Shown here piece by piece: positions 53,247-62,160 of a stretch of 64,000 nucleotides of DNA (within the stretch, counting starts at the first letter, position 1; each line of letters opens with the position of its first letter). The notes below the pieces were generated by a model. That model searched no databases. It was not told the origin of the DNA and saw only the letters and a program-made list of their open reading frames with translations. Location: assembly GCA_934695325.1 (NCBI GenBank), contig CAKUVD010000011.1, positions 1 through 64,000 on the forward strand, given 5' to 3'. This DNA is from an uncultured Bacteroidales bacterium (GTDB lineage Bacteria > Bacteroidota > Bacteroidia > Bacteroidales > UBA932). The translations under genes and the position numbers were made by a program.

Positions 53247-54321
53247 CATTGGAGGACTTGGAGATGACAGACTTAGGCTTTCCGTAGTAATCGACCGTAG
53301 CTGAAGCCGACACATCCGTGGCAAGCCTGTCAGTAACGTTCAGCACTGCTGACGCCGCTCCGGAAAGCGAGACGGAAGCCTCTTTTACAGTAAAAGCTTT
53401 GGATTCCAGAGACGAGCCGCCAGAACCGGTTACGTGCAGAGACTTGCCAGTTCCCTCGAGAGAGATGGCAGCCGCTCCGGAGAGTCCTACCGCCACAGAC
53501 TGGATGTTTCCCGCAAACTTGATGGATGTTCCGCCCGACATTGTCGTCCTGAGTTCATCTGCATTGACAAGGATGGAAGAAAGAACGGACGCTCCGCACA
53601 TAGTGGCATCAACATTTCTCACAGACAGAGACTTCAAAGCGATTTCAGAGCCTCCGCTCATCTCAGCCGACAACGACCCTGCCTTGAAAGCGGATTTTCC
53701 TCCGATGGCTCCCGCGCCATTAGCTACGATATGGATGCTCCCTGCCTCCAGTGATATGTCATTCATCGAAGAGCCGCCTGAAAGGCCAAGAACCACGCTG
53801 TCCCAATCACCGGACAAGCCAGTAATCCTGACAACACCGGACGCATTCACCGAAAGCGACCTGCCCGTGAACCTTCCGCTGACGGACACATCCTTACACA
53901 GGCTGAACTCCCCCCCGGAAAATGTCGGAGAGTAAATCGTCACTTCCGCACGAGGAGACGATGCCTTTCTCGAATTGTATGGATATTTTCTGACTCCAGA
54001 AAGAAGTTCCAGGACATTACCGTTTTTATTGATGTCGAACAATTCGATGTCCTCCCTGTTCCATACTTTCATTACGACCTTGTAATGGTCCGCCTTGACA
54101 ATATGGATGTCATACAGGCCGTTCATATACGTTCCACGCCCGTATATGGGCTTATTCATAGGCTTGATTTTAATGAAGTCGAAATCCTTGTAACCGAACA
54201 CCTTCTCCATTGCCGGATACTGGCCTTGAGTGGCAGTCTTGCAGAAAGCAGACAATGAAGCCATCTGCATCACTATCGCCACAAACAAGGCGAAAAGAAA
54301 ACGTCTTGATCTCATATTCAT
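53233..54321 (-). CDS. GIN-domain (DUF2807) secreted protein
   Basis: 362 residues with a signal peptide (MRSRRFLFALFVAIVMQMASLSAFC); the second ATG at 54313-54315 is equally good as start. From about residue 45 the protein is a right-handed beta-solenoid of the head-GIN-domain type. Recurrent turns include LSGGSSMNDISLEAGS, MSGGSEIALKSLSV, MSGGTSIKFAGN, LSGAAAISLEG and LSGAASAVLNV. It is exported and may be periplasmic or on the surface. It follows an ECF sigma factor and a putative anti-sigma factor with 4-base overlaps, so it may be their output or a modulator of the sensor. Function is unknown. Confidence 0.85.
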   Translation of the reverse strand: MNMRSRRFLFALFVAIVMQMASLSAFCKTATQGQYPAMEKVFGYKDFDFIKIKPMNKPIYGRGTYMNGLYDIHIVKADHYKVVMKVWNREDIELFDINKNGNVLELLSGVRKYPYNSRKASSPRAEVTIYSPTFSGGEFSLCKDVSVSGRFTGRSLSVNASGVVRITGLSGDWDSVVLGLSGGSSMNDISLEAGSIHIVANGAGAIGGKSAFKAGSLSAEMSGGSEIALKSLSVRNVDATMCGASVLSSILVNADELRTTMSGGTSIKFAGNIQSVAVGLSGAAAISLEGTGKSLHVTGSGGSSLESKAFTVKEASVSLSGAASAVLNVTDRLATDVSASATVDYYGKPKSVISKSSNVREH

Positions 54322-54827
54322 ATATCTATTGGTTCATTTCCAGACTCATAGGCAAGGACACATTTCCTGTATAATTCCCGGACACGACGCATCTGCCTGT
54401 CACAATACTCTCTCACAATGTCTATGCTCTGCCTGTCATCCAATCCGTCGATGCTCTCCGCGAAACCTTCAGACGAAGCTATCTGCTCTCTTATGACTGA
54501 CGATATGTCCATTTCCCTGCAGCGCCAAGAATTCAATTCCAAGTCACAGACCTCCTTCAGCAGTGACTCCATTCCCTCGACATAGCCTTCAGCACACAGC
54601 TGAGCCGCATTCTCCGTCCTATGTACAGTAACTGACCACCCAACAATCACCGCCGCGGCAATCCCGGACAGAATGAATGTCAATGCCTTTGTATGCTTCA
54701 GCCACACCGACGCTCTCCCGTGAAGCCTGTCCAGGAACTCGGCCTCGGTAGTCGCCGGAACGTCTTCCATCTCATCAGCCAAATATCCGAACTTATGGAA
54801 ATATCTCTCTATGCCATTCATAATCAA
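54318..54827 (-). CDS. Putative anti-sigma factor (single-span membrane protein)
   Basis: 169 residues. Residues 1-45 are soluble, with LDRLHGRASVWLKH before a single hydrophobic helix (LTFILSGIAAAVIVGWSVTV, about 50-70). The rest is a charged, helical outer part with two cysteines. No zinc-anti-sigma HxxxCxxC motif is present. Its position directly after an ECF sigma gene, overlapping it by 4 bases, and its topology suggest that it holds the sigma factor at the membrane. This is inferred from context, because the sequence matches no family I can name. Confidence 0.6.
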   Translation of the reverse strand: MIMNGIERYFHKFGYLADEMEDVPATTEAEFLDRLHGRASVWLKHTKALTFILSGIAAAVIVGWSVTVHRTENAAQLCAEGYVEGMESLLKEVCDLELNSWRCREMDISSVIREQIASSEGFAESIDGLDDRQSIDIVREYCDRQMRRVRELYRKCVLAYESGNEPIDI

Positions 54828-55345
54828 TAATTTTTATAAACCGCAAGAAGTTTTTCGGCAAGTAGCCTCCTGGCACGCAGGAACTGGCTCCTGACACCGG
54901 ATTCGGTTATTCCCAGCATTGACGCTATCTCAGGGTAGCCATACTCTTCCATAAGTCTCAACATCAGCACCGTACGATATCCATCAGGCATCTCGGAAAT
55001 CAGTCTCATTACCGTCGGGAACACATTTCCGTCAAGGCGATCCCATATATCATCCTCCTGCGGCAGCTCTTCCGGGACATCTTTTTCTCCAAGTGCATCT
55101 TCTATCTCCACGAAACGCCTTTGCCCTCGCAGCCAGTCCACGGACAGACGCACGGCCGTAGTCCGCAGCCAGCTCCACTCAGATCCAGAAAGCACAGAGA
55201 CATTGCCAGTCAAGTATCTTATCAGCGTCTCCTGCATTATCTCTTCCGCCTCGTCAGATGACATAGTCATACGCAAGGCCGTGTCATACAGCCTTTTGGA
55301 ATACCTGCGGAACAATTCGGCCGCTGTCTTGTCATCCGGTCTCAT
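54824..55345 (-). CDS. ECF-type RNA polymerase sigma factor
   Basis: 173 residues. Region 2 has LYDTALRMTMSSDEAEEIMQETLIRYL near residues 19-45, with the -10-recognising part SWLRTTAVRLSVDWLRGQRR following. Region 4 has the helix-turn-helix YPEIASMLGITESGVRSQFLRARRLLAEKL. Regions 3 is absent, as in ECF sigmas. It heads an operon sigma / putative anti-sigma / GIN protein, each overlapping the next by 4 bases. The target promoter is unknown; the divergent transglutaminase gene has a TAnnTTTG box and may be read by the primary sigma instead. Confidence 0.92.
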   Translation of the reverse strand: MRPDDKTAAELFRRYSKRLYDTALRMTMSSDEAEEIMQETLIRYLTGNVSVLSGSEWSWLRTTAVRLSVDWLRGQRRFVEIEDALGEKDVPEELPQEDDIWDRLDGNVFPTVMRLISEMPDGYRTVLMLRLMEEYGYPEIASMLGITESGVRSQFLRARRLLAEKLLAVYKNY

Positions 55346-55432
55346 ACTCTATAGACGTGGAGAGATGCGTTTTGTTGCATCAATGTTTATGATATGCAAT
55401 TATACATATTTTCAGGATTATGCCAAAAAGAG

Positions 55433-55440
55433 TATCTTTG
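55433..55440 (+). promoter_or_regulatory. -7 box of the transglutaminase gene
   Basis: TATCTTTG matches TAnnTTTG, about 45 bases before the start. It also supports the ATG at 55485 over the longer frame, which begins inside the sigma-factor gene. Confidence 0.55.
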
Positions 55441-55484
55441 TGAAAGACCTAACTAAAGACAGACAACACAAAACATTGACATAT

Positions 55485-58121
55485 ATGAAATTGCGCAGAA
55501 TGGCATTGACATTGGCCGCGACATTGGCGGTCATAGGCTGTGGGAGCGAGGCAAGGCAGGCAGAGGAGGCGGTGGACTTCCTCTATGAATATATGAACCT
55601 TGCGGACAAGGCCGACTACAGCAGGGACTTTTTCAGAGAGAACGCAAAGACAGCGCTGAAGGCAAGGCGGGAGATGCCGTGGGGCGGACAGGTTCCGGAG
55701 CAGCTGTTCAGGCATTTCGTGCTGCCTGTCCGTGTGAACAATGAGAGGCTGGACGAGTTCAGGACAATGTACTACGACACGCTGAAGGCTCGCGTGGCCG
55801 GAATGTCAATGACTGATGCGGCGCTGGAGATAAACCACTGGTGCCACGAAAAAGTGACATACACGCCATCTGACGCCAGGACTTCCTCACCATTGGCTTC
55901 GATGCTGAATGGCGAGGGACGTTGCGGAGAGGAGTCTACATTCACAGTAGCGGCAATGCGGACGGTAGGAATCCCGGCACGTCAGGTCTATACGCCGAGG
56001 TGGGCGCACACGGACGACAATCACGCCTGGGTCGAGGTGTGGACAGACGGCAAGTGGTCATTCCTGGGTGCCTGCGAACCAGAGCCGAAACTGAATATGG
56101 CCTGGTTCAACGAGCCGGCGGCGAGGGCGATGTTGATGCACACCAGAGTATTCGGTGACTACCGCGGCCCGGAGGATGTAATAAAGCGCACAGCCAACTA
56201 CACGGAAATCAATGTCATAGGCAATTATGTGAAGACCCGGCTGAACACTGTGACTGTCAATGACGCTGAAGGCCATCCAGTGGCAGGCGCGAAGGTAGGG
56301 TTCTGCATCTACAACTACGGCGAGATGTTCCCTGCGGTGACGCTGCCCACTGACGGAGACGGAAAAGCATCGCTCCATACTGGCATTGGCGATATGTTCG
56401 TATGGGCCTCTTGCAATGGTAGATACGGGACAGGGCTGCTGACTGGAGATCAGAATGACAGGGCTGAGGCCACAGTGACATTGTCCCATACGGACGGAGA
56501 CACTATGGACATCAGCATTGACATAAACCCTCCGGCTCCGGGAAAGATTCCGGCGGAAGCCGACGAGGAGGCCGTCGCTGAGAACAAGGCGAGGCTCGCT
56601 TATGAGGATTCGGTAAGGCTCGCTTATGTCTCGACTTTCACGACAGAGGCCAATGCAGCTGAAAGGCTCGGCCTTCCGGGGCTTCCCGCAGAGGCTGCAT
56701 CCGAAGCCAGGAAGCAGCTGATCGATGCGAGAGGGAACTGGCGGGAAATACGGGAGTTCCTTGTCAGGGCCAATGATTGCAACCGGCTCCGCAACGGGCT
56801 GGAGATGCTGAAGACGCTGAGCAGGAAGGATTTGCGGGACACACGTTGCAAGGTTCTGCTCGATGCGCTGACATCGTCCGCGAGGCCGAATGCCATAAGC
56901 GGCAGGGATGAGCGCATCTATTTCGATTATGTACTATGTCCTCGCATCTATGGGGAGTTCCTCCAGCCGTACCATCAGGATATATATAAGGCGCTGTCCA
57001 CATATATTCTCTACAGCAACGAGACTCCTCACGAGATAAGTTCTTCCGACGAGGCGGAGAGGCTCGCCGGGGAAATCATACGATGGACAAGAGACAGCAT
57101 AGCAGTAGCCGACAGCCTGAACAGCAGGATGTTACAGGCTACTCCGGCTGGAACGCTCAGTATCCGGATGGCTGACAGAAGATCGAGGGACATTTTCGTC
57201 GTGGCTGCGCTCAGGACGTTCGGCATCCCGGCAAGAATCGACCAGATGACAGGCAAGGCGCAGTATATGACGGATGACGAGTGGATTGACATACAGACAG
57301 AAGGGGCGTCTTCCGGACTGATTTCTCCGAAAGGGACAATGACGATCAGTTATACCCCAGGAAAAGGGACTCTGGACAATCCGGAGTACTACAGGCATTT
57401 TACTTTAAGTCGAATTAAGGACGGACAGGTACGCCTCCTGGATTTCGAAGGAGGAGACGAGACGGAGCTGGGGGCTGATGCTTCGGCAAGGCATTTCAGG
57501 AAGCCGTTCGTCCTGGACGCCGGGGCATACCTTCTCACAAGCGGTTCACGTCTGGCCAGCGGAAAGGTTCTGGTGAAGATGGTCACTTTCAATGTCCTGC
57601 CCGGGAAGAACACGGACGTCACTCTTACTATGCGCCAGGCTGACGAAGAAATCAGCGTCATAGGCTCAATGGATCCGGAAATGCTCTACAGACCATTGGA
57701 GGTCAATGCTGATGTGGCGGATGCTGCTTTGGAGAAGTCTATCCTAAGCACAACAGGGCGCGGATATTTCCTTGTCGCCGTGTTCGGGGCTGGTGACGAG
57801 CCGAGCAACCACGCCATAAGGGACATAAAGGCGATGAGTTCTGAACTCGCAGGATGGAACCGCCCAGTTATGATATTCGGGACTGACTCCGATGGGACAA
57901 AGGCTCTGCAGGAGCGGCTTTCCGACATATCCGGACAGGTTCATTTCGGAATTGACTCAGAATACGCCATAAGGGATATGCTCTGCGACGGGTGCCACAG
58001 CAAAACGAAGACACTTCCAGTCATAGCGATGTGCGACAGCTTCGGTCGCATAGTCTATCTCTCCACAGGTTACAACACCTCCCTCCCCTCCCAGCTCCGC
58101 ACTGTCATCGACGGGATATAA
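55485..58121 (+). CDS. Transglutaminase-like lipoprotein with duplicated core and thioredoxin-like end
   Basis: 878 residues from the ATG at 55485, giving the lipobox AVIGC. A transglutaminase-like domain covers residues about 90-215: the catalytic Cys is in GEGRCGEES, the His in DDNHAWVEVW, and FLGACEPEP follows. A carboxypeptidase-like beta domain comes next (VTVNDAEGHPVAGAKVGF). Near residues 560-610 a second copy of the core appears (FVVAALRTFGIPARID, DDEWIDIQT) but without catalytic Cys and His. The last 130 residues (YFLVAVFGAGDEPSNHAI, LPVIAMCDSFGRIVYLSTGY) resemble a thioredoxin fold without CxxC. It is probably an outer-membrane peptidase or cross-linking enzyme of unknown substrate. 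Divergent from the ECF sigma operon. Confidence 0.85.
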   Translation: MKLRRMALTLAATLAVIGCGSEARQAEEAVDFLYEYMNLADKADYSRDFFRENAKTALKARREMPWGGQVPEQLFRHFVLPVRVNNERLDEFRTMYYDTLKARVAGMSMTDAALEINHWCHEKVTYTPSDARTSSPLASMLNGEGRCGEESTFTVAAMRTVGIPARQVYTPRWAHTDDNHAWVEVWTDGKWSFLGACEPEPKLNMAWFNEPAARAMLMHTRVFGDYRGPEDVIKRTANYTEINVIGNYVKTRLNTVTVNDAEGHPVAGAKVGFCIYNYGEMFPAVTLPTDGDGKASLHTGIGDMFVWASCNGRYGTGLLTGDQNDRAEATVTLSHTDGDTMDISIDINPPAPGKIPAEADEEAVAENKARLAYEDSVRLAYVSTFTTEANAAERLGLPGLPAEAASEARKQLIDARGNWREIREFLVRANDCNRLRNGLEMLKTLSRKDLRDTRCKVLLDALTSSARPNAISGRDERIYFDYVLCPRIYGEFLQPYHQDIYKALSTYILYSNETPHEISSSDEAERLAGEIIRWTRDSIAVADSLNSRMLQATPAGTLSIRMADRRSRDIFVVAALRTFGIPARIDQMTGKAQYMTDDEWIDIQTEGASSGLISPKGTMTISYTPGKGTLDNPEYYRHFTLSRIKDGQVRLLDFEGGDETELGADASARHFRKPFVLDAGAYLLTSGSRLASGKVLVKMVTFNVLPGKNTDVTLTMRQADEEISVIGSMDPEMLYRPLEVNADVADAALEKSILSTTGRGYFLVAVFGAGDEPSNHAIRDIKAMSSELAGWNRPVMIFGTDSDGTKALQERLSDISGQVHFGIDSEYAIRDMLCDGCHSKTKTLPVIAMCDSFGRIVYLSTGYNTSLPSQLRTVIDGI

Positions 58122-58127
58122 CAAAAT

Positions 58128-58206
58128 CACCCCTACAGCCACAGGCATACAGGGGTGTATAAACAAAAAAGACCACGCTGTCAAAAATGACTTCGTGGTC
58201 TTTTTT
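58128..58206 (+). repeat. Intergenic two-hairpin element, copy 2
   Basis: CACCCCT/AGGGGTG hairpin, the block TACAGGGGTGTAT (58148-58160), then a GACCAC/GTGGTC hairpin. The block and second hairpin match the element at 42648-42714. Confidence 0.5.
58164..58206. terminator. Bidirectional terminator between transglutaminase gene and dnaK
   Basis: AAAAAAGACCACG...GTC pairs with GAC...CGTGGTCTTTTTT. The A and T runs on both sides allow termination of both convergent transcripts. Confidence 0.85.
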
Positions 58207-58211
58207 AATTA

Positions 58212-60104
58212 TTACTGCTCATCAGGGCCCTGATTGTCCGGGCCATTCTGAGGACCGTTCTGCGGGCCGTAACTACCGCCCTGAGGTCCTTGAGGGCCTC
58301 CCTGGGCACCGCCCATACCTGCCATCGCAGTCTGCCAAGCGTCCTCAAGAGTCTTGGTATATGTCTCGATATCAGCAAGGTTCTGATTCTTGACAGCTTC
58401 CTTCAGGCTTGTAAGAGCTGCATTGATCGCATCCCTCTTGTCAGCAGGAATCTTGTCTCCGTAGTCCTTGAGATTCTTCTCTGACTGGAAGCAGAGAGCG
58501 TCAGCGTTATTTATCTTGTCCACTCTTTCCTTCTCTGCCTTGTCAGCAGCCTCGTTGGCCTTGGCCTCGTCACGCATCCTCTGAATCTCATCCTCGCTAA
58601 GTCCGGATGAAGCCTCGATACGTATGTTCTGCTCCTTGCCGGTAGCCTTGTCCTTTGCGGATACGTTCAGAATACCGTTGGCATCAATATCGAAGGTAAC
58701 CTCAATCTGAGGAATTCCTCTCGGAGCCGGAGCGATTCCGTCAAGATGGAACACACCGATCTGCTTGTTGTCCTTAGCCATCGGACGCTCGCCCTGAAGA
58801 ACCTTGATCTCTACGGAAGGCTGATTGTCCACAGCGGTAGAGAACACCTCGGACTTACGGGTAGGGATGGTGGTGTTGGAAGCGATAAGCTTAGTCATCA
58901 CACCGCCGAGAGTCTCGATGCCAAGTGAAAGCGGAGTCACATCCAGAAGGAGGACATCCTTAACGTCACCTGCAAGCACACCGCCCTGGATAGCTGCACC
59001 TATAGCGACTACCTCATCAGGGTTTACGCTCTTGTTAGGCTCTTTTCCGAAGAACTCCTTGACGATTTCCTGTACCTTAGGGATACGGCTTGAACCGCCG
59101 ACGAGAAGTACCTCGTCAATCTGAGAGGCGCTCAAGTGAGCATCCTCAAGTGCCTTGCGGCAAGGGATGATGGTTCTCTGGAAGAGGTCATCACAAAGCT
59201 GCTCGAACTTTGCCCTCGTCAATGTCTTTACGAGATGTTTCGGAACGCCGTCCACAGGCATGATGTAAGGCAGGTTGATTTCAGTCGAAGTCTGGTTGGA
59301 AAGTTCGATCTTGGCTTTCTCCGCAGCATCCTTAAGTCTCTGGAGAGCCATAGGATCTTTTTTCAGGTCAGCACCGCCGTTGTCTGCGGCAAACTCCTGT
59401 GCAAGCCAGTCGATGACCTTCTGGTCGAAGTCGTCGCCACCGAGGTGCGTATCACCATTAGTGGATTTCACTTCGAATACGCCGTCGCCGAGTTCCATAA
59501 TGGAAATATCGAATGTGCCGCCACCGAGGTCGAATACGGCGACCTTCATATTCTTGTTCTTCTTGTCAAGGCCATAAGCAAGCGCCGCTGCCGTAGGCTC
59601 GTTGATGATACGCTTTACGTCAAGTCCTGCGATCTTACCGGCTTCCTTAGTAGCCTGACGCTGAGAGTCAGAGAAGTAGGCAGGCACCGTGATGACAGCT
59701 TCAGTTACAGGCTGCCTCAGATAGTCCTCTGCAGTCTTCTTCATCTTCTGAAGAATCATCGCGGAAATCTCCTGCGGTGAATACTGACGGCCCTCGATAT
59801 CTACACGAGGGGTATTGTTCTCGCCCCTTACTACAGAGTAAGGAACTCTCGCGATTTCTTTGGTTACCTGGTCATAGGTCTCACCCATAAATCTCTTGAT
59901 TGAGAATACGGTGTTCTTAGGATTGGTTATAGCCTGACGCTTAGCCGGGCTGCCGACCTTCCTCTCACCGCCTTCGGTGAATGCCACTACAGATGGAGTG
60001 GTCCTCTGACCTTCGTTGTTGATTATGACTGTAGGCTGGTTTCCTTCCATTACCGCAACGCAGCTGTTGGTTGTACCCAAGTCGATTCCAATGATTTTTC
60101 CCAT
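58212..60104 (-). CDS. dnaK: Chaperone DnaK (Hsp70)
   Basis: 630 residues. The ATPase domain begins [20 protein letters not shown] and contains [32 protein letters not shown] and [17 protein letters not shown]. The substrate-binding domain follows residue about 385 ([14 protein letters not shown]), then the helical lid. The tail is unusual: it consists of Gly, Pro, Gln and Asn repeats ([18 protein letters not shown]) and ends in DEQ. DnaK refolds proteins with DnaJ and GrpE, both encoded in the window but some 37 kb away. It is monocistronic, with a shared terminator. No CIRCE element or clear promoter can be seen upstream. Confidence 0.98.
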   Translation of the reverse strand: MGKIIGIDLGTTNSCVAVMEGNQPTVIINNEGQRTTPSVVAFTEGGERKVGSPAKRQAITNPKNTVFSIKRFMGETYDQVTKEIARVPYSVVRGENNTPRVDIEGRQYSPQEISAMILQKMKKTAEDYLRQPVTEAVITVPAYFSDSQRQATKEAGKIAGLDVKRIINEPTAAALAYGLDKKNKNMKVAVFDLGGGTFDISIMELGDGVFEVKSTNGDTHLGGDDFDQKVIDWLAQEFAADNGGADLKKDPMALQRLKDAAEKAKIELSNQTSTEINLPYIMPVDGVPKHLVKTLTRAKFEQLCDDLFQRTIIPCRKALEDAHLSASQIDEVLLVGGSSRIPKVQEIVKEFFGKEPNKSVNPDEVVAIGAAIQGGVLAGDVKDVLLLDVTPLSLGIETLGGVMTKLIASNTTIPTRKSEVFSTAVDNQPSVEIKVLQGERPMAKDNKQIGVFHLDGIAPAPRGIPQIEVTFDIDANGILNVSAKDKATGKEQNIRIEASSGLSEDEIQRMRDEAKANEAADKAEKERVDKINNADALCFQSEKNLKDYGDKIPADKRDAINAALTSLKEAVKNQNLADIETYTKTLEDAWQTAMAGMGGAQGGPQGPQGGSYGPQNGPQNGPDNQGPDEQ

Positions 60105-60268
60105 AATATCTATCTCCTATTTTTTTATTATCAATATACTGTTTCCGGAAGCATCTTGCGATCTATTCCGTGCCGTCAGGTTTCCCGCCCGACGGCGCAA
60201 GGAAAATATCCAATGCCGTGCCAATTGCGGAAGACGAATTATTTTCTGACAAATTGTCATATTTTATC

Positions 60269-60276
60269 TATCTTTG
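60269..60276 (+). promoter_or_regulatory. -7 box of the pseudouridine synthase gene
   Basis: TATCTTTG matches TAnnTTTG, 41 bases before the start. Confidence 0.5.
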
Positions 60277-60316
60277 AGGCAGGAAACTTACAAACTGACA
60301 TACACGAAAAAAGCGA

Positions 60317-61033
60317 ATGGCATACAGAACTCTATCGGAACAGGAATACAATGACCTGAAGAACAGAATACTATACGAAGACAATCATATTCTGGTAGTA
60401 AACAAGAAAGTCGGAGATATCGTCCAGGGAGACAAGACGGGAGACGAGACTCTCGGAGACAAATACAAAGCTTTCATCGCAGCGAGGGACAGCAAGCCAG
60501 GAAATGTCTTCCTGGGCATACCGCATCGACTTGACCGCCCGGTATGCGGAATCACGGTACTGGCCAAGACATCCAAGGCCCTGGAGCGCCTCAGCGCAAT
60601 GTTCAGGGACGGCGAGGTGCACAAGACCTACTGGGCTCTCGTATGCGGCCGTCCCGAACCTGAAGAAGCAGACCTCGAGGACTGGCTGACACGGAATGAG
60701 AAGACGAACAAGACTTTCATCTGCAAAGGCATCCACAGACCGAAAGAGGCGAAGCTCGCCAGGCTTCACTATAAGCTTATCGGGTGCACCGACAGGTACT
60801 TCCTCCTGGAAATCCTGCTCTATACAGGCAGGCACCATCAGATACGCTGCCAGCTCGCCGGGATAGGATGCTGTATAAAAGGGGATCTCAAATATGGAGC
60901 CTCGCGTTCAAACAAAGACGGAGGCATATCATTGATGGCAAGACACATAAGCTTCATACACCCTGTCAGCAAGATTCCGCTCGAAATCACCGCTCCTGTC
61001 CCTTCTGACTGGAAAGGGGTCTCCGCTTCATAA
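60317..61033 (+). CDS. RluA-family pseudouridine synthase
   Basis: 238 residues. NHILVVNKKVGDIVQGD, then the catalytic motif HRLDRPVCGITVLAKTSKA near residues 72-90 (Asp of HRLD), HKTYWALVCG, LEILLYTGRHHQIRCQLAGIG and IKGDLKYGAS are RluA-family signatures. No S4 domain precedes the catalytic domain. It isomerises uridine in rRNA or tRNA; the target within the RluA/RluC/RluD/TruC group cannot be decided. The end of the gene overlaps the end of the convergent AraC-family gene by 47 bases. Confidence 0.93.
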   Translation: MAYRTLSEQEYNDLKNRILYEDNHILVVNKKVGDIVQGDKTGDETLGDKYKAFIAARDSKPGNVFLGIPHRLDRPVCGITVLAKTSKALERLSAMFRDGEVHKTYWALVCGRPEPEEADLEDWLTRNEKTNKTFICKGIHRPKEAKLARLHYKLIGCTDRYFLLEILLYTGRHHQIRCQLAGIGCCIKGDLKYGASRSNKDGGISLMARHISFIHPVSKIPLEITAPVPSDWKGVSAS

Positions 61034-62030
61034 CGATATCCTTATATTCCTTGCACCACATCCCTGGAGTCATTCCATAGAAAAGCTTGAATGCGGCTAT
61101 GAATGTCACCTGGCTATGGAATCCCGCCATATCAGCCAGATCCTTCACTTTCAGTTCCATATCCGACGCATACAGGTCTCTGGCATAGTTCACCCGATAC
61201 TTGTTCACAAGCTGGCTGAAATTCATTCCGGTGCTCACATTTATCAGACGGGACACATAGGTCTTGTTGGATGCCAGCGCACGCACAAGGTCATCCATTG
61301 AGTATAGAGGATTCAGGAACGGCTTGTCAGCGTCGAAATGAGCGCAGAGCCTGTCATACATTTCCCTATAGTCCTGACACTGCGACTCGTCAGGCATAAA
61401 TGTGCTTTCCGGAGAGTTAGCGATTATTTCCGCCGGACTCAGATTCACGGACGCCGAGACGGCGCTCCTGAAATATGCCATCACATAGAACAGCGCCGAC
61501 ATTCCGAACAAGAAAGCCCTGTGCCACGGCAATTCCGTGGAAGAATAAGAGCCGCACAGCGCTGCCATTACACATACCAGCAGAAAGAACGACAGGTAGC
61601 AATACTTGACCAGGCCGCGCATCACTTCCCTGCCGGACATCTTCATCGAGAGGAATGCGGCATCGTGCTTCATCCTCACGGCGCATATAGACATACGCAC
61701 AGAAAAAGGAATGGTGGCAACCCCGAAATACGCCACCGGAGAATAACTGAGCATCTCGGCAGAGCAGGCTGCAAGGACGGCCAGCACCTGAGACAGCAGA
61801 AGTGTCAGGCAGGCAAATGCCACGGAAAGCCTCCAATCATCGTATGTGTCAGCCTTCATCAGGACAATGGCTGCGGAGACGCATAGATTTCGTATCCATA
61901 TCACTGTTCCGCACCCTCCGGTTGCCAGGCAGAACACGAGAGGTGTCAGGAACAGGTTCAGGGCGGATGCCGCAAGAATGATCATATCGGGCACGCGCAG
62001 GTTCTTTTCGGTATCAGCAATGGTCAGCAT
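60987..62030 (-). CDS. AraC-family regulator with N-terminal multi-span membrane domain
   Basis: 347 residues from the ATG at 62028-62030; a longer frame would pass through the promoter and a terminator and is rejected. Residues about 10-205 contain six or seven hydrophobic helices (MIILAASALNLFLTPLVFCLA, LSFFLLVCVMAALCGSY and others). Residues about 240-335 are an AraC-type DNA-binding domain (LASNKTYVSRLINVSTGMNFSQLVNKYRVNYAR, ADMAGFHSQVTFIAAFKLFYGMTPGMW). It seems to sense a signal at the membrane and bind DNA directly. Targets are unknown. The 3' end overlaps the convergent pseudouridine synthase gene. Confidence 0.85.
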   Translation of the reverse strand: MLTIADTEKNLRVPDMIILAASALNLFLTPLVFCLATGGCGTVIWIRNLCVSAAIVLMKADTYDDWRLSVAFACLTLLLSQVLAVLAACSAEMLSYSPVAYFGVATIPFSVRMSICAVRMKHDAAFLSMKMSGREVMRGLVKYCYLSFFLLVCVMAALCGSYSSTELPWHRAFLFGMSALFYVMAYFRSAVSASVNLSPAEIIANSPESTFMPDESQCQDYREMYDRLCAHFDADKPFLNPLYSMDDLVRALASNKTYVSRLINVSTGMNFSQLVNKYRVNYARDLYASDMELKVKDLADMAGFHSQVTFIAAFKLFYGMTPGMWCKEYKDIVMKRRPLSSQKGQER

Positions 62031-62086
62031 AGTGTTTATACGGTTCAGTGGTAAGTTATGCCCGTCCTCAGTGAAACGGTCTCTCG

Positions 62087-62094
62087 CAAAAGTA
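62087..62094 (-). promoter_or_regulatory. -7 box of the membrane AraC-family gene
   Basis: On the minus strand TACTTTTG matches TAnnTTTG, about 57 bases before the start. It directly follows the terminator of the upstream YitT gene. Confidence 0.6.
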
Positions 62095-62097
62095 TAT

Positions 62098-62133
62098 AAA
62101 AAAGGCTGCCTCCGGAAGTCCACCGAGGCAGCC
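62098..62133 (-). terminator. Terminator of the YitT gene pair
   Basis: On the minus strand GGCTGCCTC pairs with GAGGCAGCC and is followed by six U. Confidence 0.9.
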
Positions 62134-62160
62134 AGATATATATTTTGACGAATTTTAAAT

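Noticed and set aside
60210..60224. Sigma-54-like TGGCAC...TTG upstream of dnaK
   Set aside because: The spacing is one base off the consensus and Bacteroidales usually lack sigma-54 control of dnaK.
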